From Rhexocercosporidium sp. MPI-PUGE-AT-0058 (Eukaryota > Ascomycota > Leotiomycetes > Helotiales): 64,000 bases of DNA. The DNA lies in NCBI GenBank assembly GCA_020746875.1, contig JAGTJL010000008.1, forward strand, positions 2,790,001 to 2,854,000, given 5' to 3'. Below are positions 1 to 10,377 of this stretch, piece by piece (the stretch's first letter is position 1; each line of letters begins with the position of its first letter). Position numbers and translations under genes: made by a program. The notes under the pieces are model-generated. The model did not search any database. It saw only the letters and a program-made list of their open reading frames with translations, and was not told the origin of the DNA.

Positions 1-1036
1 CGGTTTAAGTTAGCTTATAGAGCTTTGTCTTCGCACGCTATACTTTGTTTTCGACTTTATTATACTTATTAAGTTAATCTAAGATCGCATAATAATCGTA
101 TATAAAAATAAGGTTCGCGTTTTTTAAGAGCTCTAAGTAAAAGGCAGCCGGTCCAGAATTAAGTCGAAGGTAAACGTACGTAAATTAAGCTTACGAATCG
201 CCAATTGCTTTACCGTCGACACCTAATATAAGCTAAAGCTGCGCTAGCTAAGTATCGTAATATAATTGCGAGCCGTCAAACTTTAAAGAGTCCGGGAGCT
301 AGCGCTTTTGCCGTTTCGGAGCCGTTTCGGATCGGTGTCGGACTTAATCTTAGATAATAATTAAAGAGCTTCGTAAAGAAGTAATTATTAAAGAGAGAGC
401 ATCGATTTAAGAGTCTCTATAAGTAAGCTCGTCGGTAAATTACTAGCGGAAAGCTTATAGTTATTATTAAAAGTCTATAATAAAGAAAAGAATTAAAAAA
501 GAAGGTTTAATTCTAAAATATTATATAATACTGAAAGTAACGGGCTAAATACGGAGGAGTCGTATATAAGTAAAAATGCGTATAGAGAATAAAAGTAAGT
601 AAGTAGTATTAACGATAAAATTAACGACTCTAATTTAATCGAGCAGCAAAAGAAACAGCAGCAGCAGCAGCAGCAAATACTCTAAACGCACGTAAAGGAG
701 TTTTTATATAATATAACGACGTAAGAGCCTTAGACGTAAAGATAAACTTAATACTTAAAATATAAAAACTACAGAGCTATTGTATAAGAAGGAGGCATAT
801 ATATAAGGAGTCGGAGGGGGGTCGGATCTGTTCCGGACCCCCGACCTAGCCGAAGCATACCTGTCGTTACAAATATTAGCTTTCGTAAAAGCACTAGCGG
901 CTTTTTATTTTTAGTTAATAATTGAATTATAAGTTGGCTTAGTATGTTTTAAAAAAAAGGAGTTTTATTAAGTTATAAAGCTGAATATATGGCTTTTAAA
1001 AAAGCAATAAAAGAAATATTATATTTATATAACTTA
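1..1036. other. RIP-degraded DNA without an intact gene
   Basis: AT-rich sequence with no intact gene. On the plus strand a frame around 480-700 reads as a charged, Gln-rich stretch encoded partly by a CAG run, with TAA/TAG in place of likely Gln codons. Such tails occur at the C-terminus of fungal pogo-type transposases, but the resemblance is weak and I would not assign it. A GC-rich hairpin lies at about 815-844. Its arms are GGGGGTC and GGACCCCC around a short loop, and it stands out against the AT background. Confidence 0.4.
656..676 (+). repeat. CAG trinucleotide run
   Basis: Six CAG units followed by CAA. The run falls in a plus-strand frame that would encode polyglutamine in a charged context. 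That CAG survives here while neighbouring Gln codons have become TAA/TAG is notable, since RIP acts on CpA. Confidence 0.8.
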
Positions 1037-1138
1037 ATAGCCGGTTCACTTCTTGTATGCTCGGGGACTCGCTTACAGTCGGGGAAAGCGAGTGTCCCGC
1101 GAAAGCGAGTGTCCCGCGAAAGCGAGTGTCCCGCGCCA
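1037..1138 (+). repeat. Left terminal inverted repeat of pogo element
   Basis: A 102-bp terminal repeat. It contains three tandem copies of the 17-bp unit AAGCGAGTGTCCCGCGA, so it is 17 bp longer than the right-hand repeat. The rest matches the reverse complement of 3486-3570 with only a few substitutions, mostly transitions. Confidence 0.9.
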
Positions 1139-1325
1139 GATTGCGTTACTAAAGATTTTACGCGTAATCTATATCTCCTTATAAATAAATTTTCAACTAA
1201 GACTCTTATATAATATTACTTTTAATAAAACTATAGCTCCTGCTTAGTTTAAAGTAAAAAACTTTTAATAAGGGAATTATGTCTCTCTTTTACTTATTAA
1301 AGAGTAATTAATTACAAATTACTAC

Positions 1326-3050
1326 CTTAAATATGCCACTAAATCAGATTACGACAGAGCTTTTACAGAGGCCCGCGAATGGAAAATTGCCTATCCTACC
1401 GAGCAATTAACTACTGCGGTATAGATATACTTTATTAAGGAGGATTTTCTGAAGAAGTCTATTAATAGGCTAAAGAATTAAGTACGGAATTCATAAGAGA
1501 CGTTTAATACGTATAATAGAATAAATAAAGTATTAAATAATACGCAAGATTAAGTAATTATATAATACTACTTAAGTTAATAAGAAATCGGCTTAGGTGC
1601 GACGTATGATATAGTTTATACTATAATCTGCTACTTAAAATAAGTATATTATTATATTTTGTACGTATCTTTACTAATAATTGCAGACTTAATTTCCGAA
1701 TTAAAGCTTCTTATATAATAATAGTTCTAGAATTAGTTAAAGAATTACGCTAAGCTTTATATAATTAAAACGAAGCCTATTGCACACGCACGACTTAATA
1801 TATATATAAAAGATGAAGTTCGGGAGTAATTTAAAAAGCTAGAATTCGCTATAAATAAATATAAGATTAAATAAACACGGAATATCTTAAATATAAACGA
1901 ATTAGGAGCACGAGTTAGCTGTCTTACTAGGGAATTTATTATCGTTCTAACACAGGCTAAAGAACTATATATAGCTTCTCTTAAGAATCGCAAATCTGTC
2001 ACGATTTTAAAGATAATATATATAAATAGACGAGAGCTACTTCTTTTATTTATTATTACTCTTAAAGTTAATATTATAAAGAATTAAATTATAAAAGAAC
2101 TAAAAGGAGAAGAGATGATTACTTATACACTTATAAATTATATTAATAACAAAAAGATAATAAAATACTTAAATTACTTAATTAAACACACTAGAGCTAA
2201 GCTAAATAAGCCTTAGAAGATCTTACTTTTAGACAGCTATAAATCTCATTACTTTAAGCTATTCCAGTTAAAGTACGCCGAAAATTATATATACCTTTTC
2301 TATTACCTTTCTTATTTAACGCACGCTTTATAACCTCTTAACGTTAGTGTATTTCGGCCTTAGAAATACTATTATAACTTAGCAATTTAAGCCGTATTAC
2401 GGAGCCTTAATTTTAAATATATTATTATCTCTTTCTTCCGCGACCTCACTAAAATCCATACTTAAACCTTTAAAGAATATATAATTGTAAACGTATTTAA
2501 AACCTCCGGAATATAACTTGTTTTTATAAACGCAGGAATCGCTAAGATAAAAGAATATAAAAAGAATTATAAAAAGAAAAAGGTAGACGAAATCAATAAA
2601 ATTCAAAGTGAAGATAAGCAGGATTTACTATCTTTACCTCTTCTTATACGTGATATTATATGGAAAGCTATTGCAAAGCTTATTACTTTAAGAGAGAAAG
2701 ATCTTACTTAATTCTTTTATAATATTCTTATTATATTTAAAAATATTATTAAAAAAGAAATTATATAATTATATAAAGTATATTTAATTACTTTAAAGCA
2801 TTCCGCGTTATAAGAGAAGATTAAGGCCAATAGAAAACAAAAGAGAACTTCGCGGAAGAATATATAAAAAAGAAGAAGAGCTTTTATAATAAATGATCTT
2901 CAAGAGAAAATTAAAATAAAAAATAAGAAAGAATTAAGTAAAACTTTACGAAAAGCAAAGAAAAAGCTTAATATAACAATTAATAAAATAAAAAATACTC
3001 TTTATATAAGAAATATATAAACACATAAAGACGAAAAGTCACGACGAGAA
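1326..3050 (+). pseudogene. pogo/Fot1-type DDE transposase relic
   Basis: Remains of the transposase of the surrounding element. Near 1330-1490 a frame resembles the start of pogo N-terminal DNA-binding regions. From 2219 a single plus frame runs through LLLDSYKSH, which corresponds to the family's LLLDGHxSH catalytic aspartate motif. It then reads THAL-stop-PLNVSVFRP, corresponding to the family's HxLQPLDVxVFxPLK block with the Gln codon as TAA. The same frame continues past 2560 through a block like AFxxxGIxPxNP (here VFKTSGIQLVFINAG with one stop). Stops sit at expected Gln/Trp positions, as RIP would cause. It would have encoded a nuclear cut-and-paste transposase; it cannot be functional now. 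The exact start and end are unclear. Confidence 0.75.
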
Positions 3051-3485
3051 CATCTTAAAGTTTATACTCGGCGGAAAGAGCTTTCTTTACTTAAAGATCT
3101 TATTTTAATTAAAGACCTCGAAAAGCAACTTATAGTCCTTAAATAATCTTTATATAGCGAAAAGGCTTTTCTATAGCTTTTAATATAAGTTTATAAAATT
3201 AAAGCATAAGCAAAAATAATAAAACTAAGCCAAGAAATAAAGTTTAAATTTAAAAATACTTATTCTAAAGTAATTAAAGATTACGTTAATTCTAAGCCTA
3301 ATCTCAACAATTAAAATGCTCTTAAAGAGTCGTTAAATACTAAGTCTAATAATAAGTTAATTAATTTAATTATTTATTAGGCCGATTTCGTATTCTTTTA
3401 ATTTTCTTTACGAAATTAATTATTAAGTCTATTTAATTTAAGTAATAACTACTAGTAAATTTAATAACCTTAGTAAATTCTAACG

Positions 3486-3570
3486 TGGCGCGGAACACTC
3501 GCTTTCGCGGGACACTCGCTTTCCCCGACTATAAGCGAGTCCCCGAGCATACAGGAGGTGAACAGGCTAT
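3486..3570 (-). repeat. Right terminal inverted repeat of pogo element
   Basis: An 85-bp terminal repeat, the reverse complement of the left end apart from having two rather than three copies of the 17-bp subterminal unit. It is followed directly by TA. Confidence 0.9.
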
Positions 3571-3572
3571 TA

Positions 3573-4139
3573 ATAAACTATTTTAATAACTTTTTTAATA
3601 ATAAAACAACACTTATACTAAACCTATTAACAAATAATGAATCAGCTTTAAAACTAGCTAATAACTCTGAATTCTATAAAAAAAAGTAAACATATCGATA
3701 TAAGCTATTACTTTATACGAAATAAAATAGCTAATAATAAATTAGACTTATTATATTAATACAACAGTTCAATTAACTAATAGATTTACAAAAAGTTTAA
3801 ATAATAAGAGACAATTAAATTTTATAAATACTTTAAATTTAAAACCTTTTATATAAAATAAAAATATAAAATAAAGTATAAAATAAAATATAAATACTTA
3901 TATATATCTTACGGGGGGCTATAAGATTATATTAAGCATACCTTTTTATAACTCAAACTACCTTTGCATAAAGCTCCGGCTTCCGTGCTTTAAACCTCGG
4001 AAGGTTTAAGCTTCCGGTAAGAGATTACTTTAACTCGTAAGTTCGCAAGCAAATACTTAATTAAGCTATACAAGCGAATATATACGTGATTAGCTAGAGT
4101 AGTTATATAGACCTAGAAATCCCCCGTATAACAGAATTA
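3573..4139. other. AT-rich spacer, nothing recognised
   Basis: RIP-like AT-rich DNA between the pogo element and the Tc1 relic. A slightly GC-richer patch lies at about 3970-4025. No coding frame or repeat could be assigned. Confidence 0.5.
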
Positions 4140-4410
4140 TCATTCACACCAAATCTCTTCTTTTTATTATATAAAATACGGCAATATCTTAATGCCATAT
4201 TCTTCTACTTCACCAGATATAAACCCGATCGAAAAGTGCTGGCGCTAGATCAAACAAGCTTTTCATATACGTTAACATTAACCTACGACTGTAAAAGAGA
4301 TACGCTAAGCTGTCACGAAGGAATAAGAGGCTATACCTTAGAATTAAATTAATAAGTTGATTTTAAAGCAAGAACATTAGGTCAATGTACTTGTATAACG
4401 CCATAAGTAG
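4140..4410 (+). pseudogene. Tc1-type transposase, C-terminal fragment
   Basis: A plus-strand frame reads STSPDINPIEKCWR, the C-terminal catalytic motif of Tc1/mariner DDE transposases (SPDxNPIE). It continues for about 75 further residues to a terminal RHK-stop at 4408-4410. TAG/TAA codons fall where Gln or Trp is expected (for example EAIP-stop-N). Only the last third of a transposase remains; sequence upstream of about 4140 is not recognisable. The downstream 100 bp (to about 4490) resembles the 3' flank of the related minus-strand relic at 11,577-12,205, including a shared GCGCACAGACC block, so the homology covers the element's 3' end and not only the coding part. Confidence 0.75.
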
Positions 4411-4777
4411 TCTACTCCTAATTAAATTAAGTCTTGATTCATAGTTCTGGTGATTTGAATTGCAACTGCCTTGTAGCGCACAGACCTATGGTCCCCGGCT
4501 CGTAAGTAAGCTACGAAAAAAACTCTAACGATCTTTTACTAAAACAAGTATAAGAATTACTTTTATTATTTAATATCATAAAAGACGACGTATAAGACTT
4601 AAAGAAAATGCTTACTTACAGCAAGAAGAACTCTAACTTCTCTTATCGCGTGACTTAACTTAATTACGACGTTAACTTATAATAATACGACGCCTCCGAC
4701 TTTAAATATATATTATATAAAGTTAAGGACTTTTATTTAAGTAACCGTAACGCACCTAAACCGCTAATAAAGCTCCT

Positions 4778-4839
4778 GTTATGCAAAAGCAGACCTGCAG
4801 TTGCAAACTGCATAACTCGGTATATGACTAATTCTGTAC
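4778..4839 (+). repeat. 62-bp direct repeat, copy 1
   Basis: A 62-bp segment from GTTATGCAAAAGC to AATTCTGTAC repeats with only two differences (both G/A) at 5119-5180, 341 bp downstream. It lies beside tracts with much less AT bias than their surroundings. It may be the ends of a small degraded element; no coding content is seen. Confidence 0.85.
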
Positions 4840-5118
4840 AATACACTCCCCAGAGGCGGCGGAATGAAAATCCGGCGTCTCTGAACCTAACCCTTTGGTG
4901 CCTGCAAAGTAAGGCAAGTAATAATAATCCGATAAGATGCCCCGCCCTATCGCGTAAGCAATTGTGTGTAGCAGCTCGCTAAGCGAGCTACTCCGAGTGG
5001 TTCGCTTGCTAAAGAGCGCGCTATACACACGGAAACTCTTTAAAAGAGAAAAATACCGACGTAATTAAATCAACAGAGGACTTGTGAATTAAACTATTGC
5101 GTCACGGGGCTCATAACT

Positions 5119-5180
5119 GTTGTGCAAAAGCAAACCTGCAGTTGCAAACTGCATAACTCGGTATATGACTAATTCTGTAC
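5119..5180 (+). repeat. 62-bp direct repeat, copy 2
   Basis: Second copy of the segment at 4778-4839. The 280 bp between the copies contain a near-perfect 17-bp palindrome at 4973-4989 (AGCTCGCT, A, AGCGAGCT). The outer flanks of the two copies do not match. Confidence 0.85.
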
Positions 5181-6302
5181 GACAGCTCCTTAATTAGTTA
5201 AAAGCCTAAGAAGACTGTATAAACGATTATAATTATCTTAACAGCGATAAAGAAATAAACTAACGCTCGAAAACGAGCTTTTTCTAGAAGAAGAGATAAT
5301 ATAATAGTTTAGAGCTCTTAGAGCCATATTTCCAGTCTCGGCTACTTACTTCTTATTTAAGAAGTTACCGAGATTAAACTAGCTTCTATAGAGTCCCCTT
5401 TTATATATAACTTACTCCTTTTTATATCTTCTTTTCTATATAGTTATAAATTCTAAGAGACTTTTATTATCTTTATATATCCCGCCATAGAATATAAGGC
5501 GCCAGCCACACGTGATTGCCGTCTTTTATAAAGTAAGCGTTACAAAACTAATATTATTAAACCGATTTTCACTTATATATTACAAGTAAAGTAGTTTTAT
5601 TATCAGTTGTAAAAATACATTTAATAAATAAGATTTAATTCCGAGAATCAGGCTGTTTTCGTTAAACAAAATGTCAGTTTATGTAATTAATAATTAATCT
5701 ATTGACTCTAAAGCCTTTAATAATCCCTGCTTCGTTTATAGTCTATCGATTTTCCGGTAAAAATTGCCTTAATAATTAGAATTTATATTTTCTGGAACTA
5801 AAGCTTAATAGCTTCAGATGTTATATTATTAACACGTATAAAATCAATAGAATATTACTTCTTAGTACTTAAAATAAAATTCCGCTTAAAAAACCGCTGT
5901 ATCTATTATTTTCTAAATAAACGATTATCCCTTTAAAGTACAAAAGCCCGTTTTCTAAAAACCTAAACTTACGTATAAGTAACATTAAACCTTAGTATTT
6001 CTCAAGTTAAAATCTAATCCGTAAGACGGTTCTTTAATACTGTAGGTAGCTTTTACAAGTGACTAACAGCCTTTTAATAAGTATTTGGGTTATATATACA
6101 GCGTCAAAGTATAAACTTTAAAATACTTCACTCAATTGAAACGCATCGTTCGGACTTGCCGTTTTTGACCGTATTAATTACTTAAAATATATCGTGCTTA
6201 CTGTATTTTAACTTCATTATCATTTTAATTCACATTTAAAAAATCAAGCAAATCGATAAGAGAATAAAATAGTTATTAATTATTAAAAGTAAGTAAGTAA
6301 AA
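5181..6302. other. AT-rich spacer, nothing recognised
   Basis: About 1.1 kb of AT-rich DNA without a recognisable gene, RNA or repeat. It ends abruptly at about 6303, where base composition becomes balanced. Confidence 0.5.
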
Positions 6303-6844
6303 ATAGCGGTGTGCTTAGCGAGGTGGCCCGAATGGCGGGGTAGCCTGAATGAGGGGGTGGGGACTTATCCGTTGCCGGAGGTATATGAGAATTGCCCGGG
6401 TGCCGTGGTCGGGGGAGTGCCGACGCCGACCTACACGTGGACATCGTCGTAAGAGAAATCTGTTACGGAATATATTAGATTATAAGGGACGAGTCTTGAA
6501 CGCAAGGCATACTTCGCCGTCGTAGCCTATTGGCCCACAAACAGAGTATTGAGTATTGAACTAGGAAGCTCTTATGTTGTAGACGATAGGCGTGGTGTGT
6601 GCTCTAGTATTGGTACTCATCTTCCACTACATCTCAGCTGAAGGTGATCTTTTTGAGGTTCATGTGTATTTGTGGAAGTCGAGGGTCTGGGTTTGGGACT
6701 GGATGTGGGTTGAGCTTCTTCCAAGTTGAGCCAAGTGACAAACTGCCGAATGTCCTACGTTTCCTACACCCAGTCTGATGCTTGTTGCTGGGCTGGTAGT
6801 TGTACTACGTACAATCAGCCCAACGAAAAACCATTATTGTCTCA
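6303..6844. other. 3' flank of the MHYT gene
   Basis: Base-balanced DNA downstream of the minus-strand gene. It holds a GC-rich stretch at about 6310-6440 and no coding sequence I can support. It presumably contains the transcript's 3' untranslated region. The boundary with AT-rich DNA at about 6303 is sharp. Confidence 0.5.
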
Positions 6845-9585
6845 TCATCGCCTTGTCGCGATACAAATAGCTAATAATCTATCCACAAAATTCTCCGAAT
6901 CGTCCACCTCCTTCATCGCCTCGCCCGTTGTCCCCATCTGAATCCCACCTATATCCGTTCCGACGGATTCATCATCAGCCCCCCCTCTTTGTCGACTATA
7001 TCCCTCGATATCTCTGATATCGATGCTGACCTCCTGACTAACCATGATCCCCCCAAACGTCTGCGTTTCCACCAGCCGTATCTCAGAAGAACTATCCAGA
7101 GCGACCTTCGGCGAGGCCCTAGCCTCTCTACTCGACTGTTTTCTATTCCAGAATCTCAGGCTTGTTAAAGTCTTAGTATGCGCTTTTGGTACTCCTTCTA
7201 CCTTCCTCGGCGTATCTAATGGTCCCCTCACATTCCTCTTCAACCTCCTTGAAAATTTTCCTGGAGAACTTCCGCTCTCCAGGCCTTCACCGTCATCTTT
7301 GATGCTTAATCGCTTCTTGTTCACGAGCGGTCCGAATTCCTTGTGGATCGCACGCGCAAAGCGCGCATGGTCCGGACTGTTTCTGTACACGCACTGCTGC
7401 GTCCTGAAGAAACTGAGGGGGGTGAAGCCGACTTTCAGACCTTGGGCGCAGAACTGGATGGGCACGATGATTCGGAATGTGATGAGCGCTGCTTGAGCTG
7501 GTTTCGCGTTGTCCCCGCCGGATCCATAACAGGGCGCTGAGATCGGTATCCCGATCAGGAGAGCATCGGCGAAGAATGTGTTGCCGATCTCCTCATCCAA
7601 TCCCACGAGTGCATCGTACAACTGTATCGCGAAACTCTGTTCCCGCTTCGTAATCTCCTGCCTTGCCAGCCTCTCCTTCAGGAACTTCAGGCATGCCTTT
7701 ACGGAAAAGCCGTCTAGCTGAGACAAAAAGCTGATCTGCCAGCTGTCCAGGTTGTCGATTGGCAGCTGCATGGTGGGAAGTTCGTTCCTGGCGTCTTTGC
7801 GGATGAGAACGTCGAAGCCGCCGCGAACACTCGCCCGGATGGCGAAGCACGCCAAGTGAACGCCGGGCTTTAGGATATTCGTGCCGCTGGAGGATTCACG
7901 CATGCTAGCGAGGCGGCCTTGGAGATCGTTGCAGTTGATCTGCATGCTTCGGGTGATGATGTGGGCGACGTTTTGGATTTCGGCGAAACGGTACCCGGAG
8001 GCTGCGAAGCGCTCGGCTTCTCTCCTGTTTGCACGGCGGACGAGAAAGAGGAGCTGGCCTCGGCCTAGCGCGGCCATGACTTTACCGTCACTTTCCAGGT
8101 CTTTGGAGCTCTCACGCGAGTTCCATAGAACTTTCGACTTTGACGATGTCGTCGTTTGGCCAGTGCTGAGTATTTCATCGAAGAGAATGCCAATATTTTC
8201 CAAAGGTTCGTTCAGTTGCTCCGCTAGATCGGCTGCTGCCACGCAGAAAATTTCGCGGAAGATGATGGAGTAGTCATCGGGAGACTCGCCCTCAGCACCG
8301 CCAAGGTTGACTTCGGCCTTTGAGCTCGCTCGGGATCCTCTTCGCGTCGAGGCATTGTAGAGATGGCTACGCATGCCGGGCAGAAGGCTAGAGATGCTGC
8401 TCCAGTTGCGGGTAGTTCGGAACATCCACTGGAAAATGGGATGGGAGACTCCAAATTCATCATCAAGAGACTATATTCTGCTGATTAGCACCACATGCCA
8501 AAGTGAAGGGAAGCGCGGGCGCGATTTGCCAGGCATACCCGTTCAATATACGAAGTTGTAACCTTCTGGTTCGGCAGATGGCCTTCCGGTGTCACCAAAA
8601 GCCTCCCGTGCATGTCAAAGATGGCGGAAGCCAGGACCACATGCTGAGCTCTGTTGGCGGAACGTAACCTTCTCCGCCGAGCAAGTATCGCAAAGACTAA
8701 TAGGATAAAGCAAGCAGTAATAGACTATTTCAATGCATATCAGTAATGACGTTATATGGGGAGCAGAGAAGGGTTGGATATACCAAAACAATGACGACGA
8801 TAACAGTCAGATCTCGTGAAATGCTGTGGGAAAGGGAACGGACGCCTTGCTTCAGACGATAATTTGTGCCTATCGACGCCGTCCAATGCATGCCAAACAC
8901 GGCACCTGCGAGGATGACGGCACAAACTGCCCTCTTCCACCACGAATTCGTCCAGGCAGCACGAAGGACAAAAAACACAGACAGCGCGACGATGCTGGCA
9001 ATGACGGCGATGACCACAGATCCTACGACGTTCCCAACATTGAAAACGCAAGTGTAGTTCGAGATACCGGCTTGGCCCATATAATGCATCCCACAGATGG
9101 CGAGTCCGGCCAGCGTCCCTCCTACCGTAACGCGGACGATGCTGACTCGGTCGTCCGATCCGAGGACTATAAAAGCGACCAGGAGCACGGTGATCGGAAC
9201 GAAGAAGGACACGGCTGTATACGCGGGACTATATGCGATCTGGATCGCAAACTGGGCGTCGCCGAGCACAATCGCACGGTTGCTGATGTAGTGCATGCAC
9301 CAGATGGCAATGCCTCCCATCGAGACTGACGAGCCGCAGAGAAGATACCTGTAGAGTAGACTCTCGTTCAGTTTTTTCCACTAAACGGCTGAGGCTCTCT
9401 CGCGTGCGATTGAAAACTTACCAATTGTACACGCCTTTCCCTGAGGTTCTGCGGTTGAGGAGCTCTAGTGTTGTCCATGCTCCCACGTAGCTGACCGCGT
9501 ATGAAAGCACGATATATCCAATCGAGAAACCCCTCGGAACGATACGTCCTTCCCACTCTTGCCATAACGCAAGATCATTCGACAT
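6845..9585 (-). CDS. Fungal MHYT-domain membrane sensor protein (4 exons)
   Basis: Minus-strand exons 9422-9585, 8784-9348, 8539-8724 and 6845-8470 join in frame to 846 residues. Introns of 73, 59 and 68 bp start GTAAGT, GTATAT and GTATGC and end in AG; the third has a CTAAT branch-like site. The N-terminal ~260 residues are membrane-embedded, with about seven hydrophobic segments, and carry three MHYT-type motifs: CMHYI (residue ~73), GMHYM (~142) and GMHWT (~208). In MHYT domains these Met/His are proposed to bind copper and sense a gas or redox signal. An Arg-rich run ends the last membrane segment. The remaining ~585 residues should be cytoplasmic, with no kinase or GGDEF motif seen, as in fungal family members. 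The start at 9585 is chosen because it gives a family-like N-terminus; an in-frame ATG at 9633 is possible. No stops or AT shift: this is a single-copy gene untouched by RIP. Its ligand and role are unknown. Confidence 0.88.
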
Positions 9586-10175
9586 GGCGTCGTTTCGAGG
9601 ATCTTTCCTTCCGGCGGAGGCAGATAGAGACAAAGTCTAAGGTTCGTTCATAGAGGGCATGAAGAGAAGTAGAGGAATTGCTCGGTACTGGCTGGGCGTA
9701 AGGGGAGCACCGTACTCATAAGGGGGCGTGTAAAATCTTAGATTGCAGCACTTTCTACTGCTGCCCTCCGTAACAAACCGCCAACATCAACAAGCCCGTG
9801 GGCATTGATAACGGCTGTCGAATAGAACTTTGCTGCAGTCTATCTGTTGGCTTTCTTCAGCTCCTTGCCGGCCGAGCGGGACTCTGCCCCAGTCGGGGAA
9901 AGGCATCTGCATGGGTGATTGTCGATCTCCAGTAGAGTTACAGCACACAAGCCGTGCGCATTAAGCAGCTTTTCTAGAAAACACCCAAAGAAGCCGAATG
10001 ATTCTGTAACTAATTATTTCTGCTGGAGTTTGACTCTCCAGAATACTAGAGAGCCCAAGCTAGTCCTGCGTCAATTGAGGCTCTCTCACAATCTAATAAG
10101 CTTTTTCTGTTCGGATGTAAGATATACTTCGAGAGAATGAAAGCGGTATGCAATAACTTTGCCCTGGCACCTCTG
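9586..10175. other. 5' flank / promoter region of the MHYT gene
   Basis: Base-balanced DNA upstream of the minus-strand gene. Short open frames here have no recognisable motif and look like chance. No clear TATA box or upstream activator site could be assigned. It ends at a small inverted-repeat element. Confidence 0.45.
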
Positions 10176-10377
10176 TACGGAGGTACAGCGGTGAAGTGTT
10201 GTAAGAGGGGCCGCAGGTCCCTGCTCCTGCTCCACGTACACTTCCCTTTAAGGAGTAATAGCCTAATTGCGTAAAGAGAGCGTCTGATAAAAGTACTTCC
10301 TATTAAAGGCAAGTGTCGAGATAACAAGGGTACCCCTTGCCGCCCCTCTTACAACACTTAACCGCTGTGCCTCCGTA
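10176..10377. mobile_element. 202-bp inverted-repeat (MITE-like) element
   Basis: Two 40-bp arms, 10176-10215 and 10338-10377, are inverted repeats differing at three positions. They start TACGGAGG and contain CAGCGGT-AAGTGTTGTAAGA. The 122 bp between them have no coding capacity. Size and structure fit a non-autonomous DNA transposon. An internal CAG start would suggest the hAT superfamily, but no matching target duplication is seen, so the family is unproven. It lies in balanced-composition DNA about 590 bp upstream of the MHYT start and is not obviously RIP-mutated. Confidence 0.65.

Larger units (their letters stand above)
1037..3570 (+). mobile_element. pogo/Fot1-type DNA transposon, RIP-inactivated
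   Basis: A 2,534-bp element bounded by long inverted repeats that begin ATAGCC and are flanked by TA on both sides (1035-1036 and 3571-3572), the target duplication of the Tc1/mariner-pogo superfamily. The interior holds a degraded plus-strand transposase. The inverted repeats have stayed GC-rich and nearly identical while the interior is heavily AT-shifted. The left repeat carries three copies of a 17-bp unit and the right carries two. Confidence 0.85.

Noticed and set aside
989..1213. Small plus-strand open frame over the pogo left end
   Set aside because: It reads through the terminal inverted repeat; the repeated SVPRKRVSRE-like peptide is the 17-bp unit translated, not a gene.
7044..8273. 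Plus-strand open frames across the MHYT exon 4
   Set aside because: They are antisense shadows of a GC-balanced exon with family-matching minus-strand protein and splice sites.
8826..9329. 167-residue plus-strand open frame
   Set aside because: It lies opposite the MHYT membrane exon and has no family features.
6845..9585. Horizontal transfer of a bacterial MHYT gene
   Set aside because: Three spliceosomal introns and a fungal-type architecture without GGDEF/EAL argue for an ordinary fungal gene.
9919..10140. Plus-strand 73-residue open frame upstream of the MHYT gene
   Set aside because: No motif, no splice or start context, and composition does not differ from neighbouring non-coding DNA.
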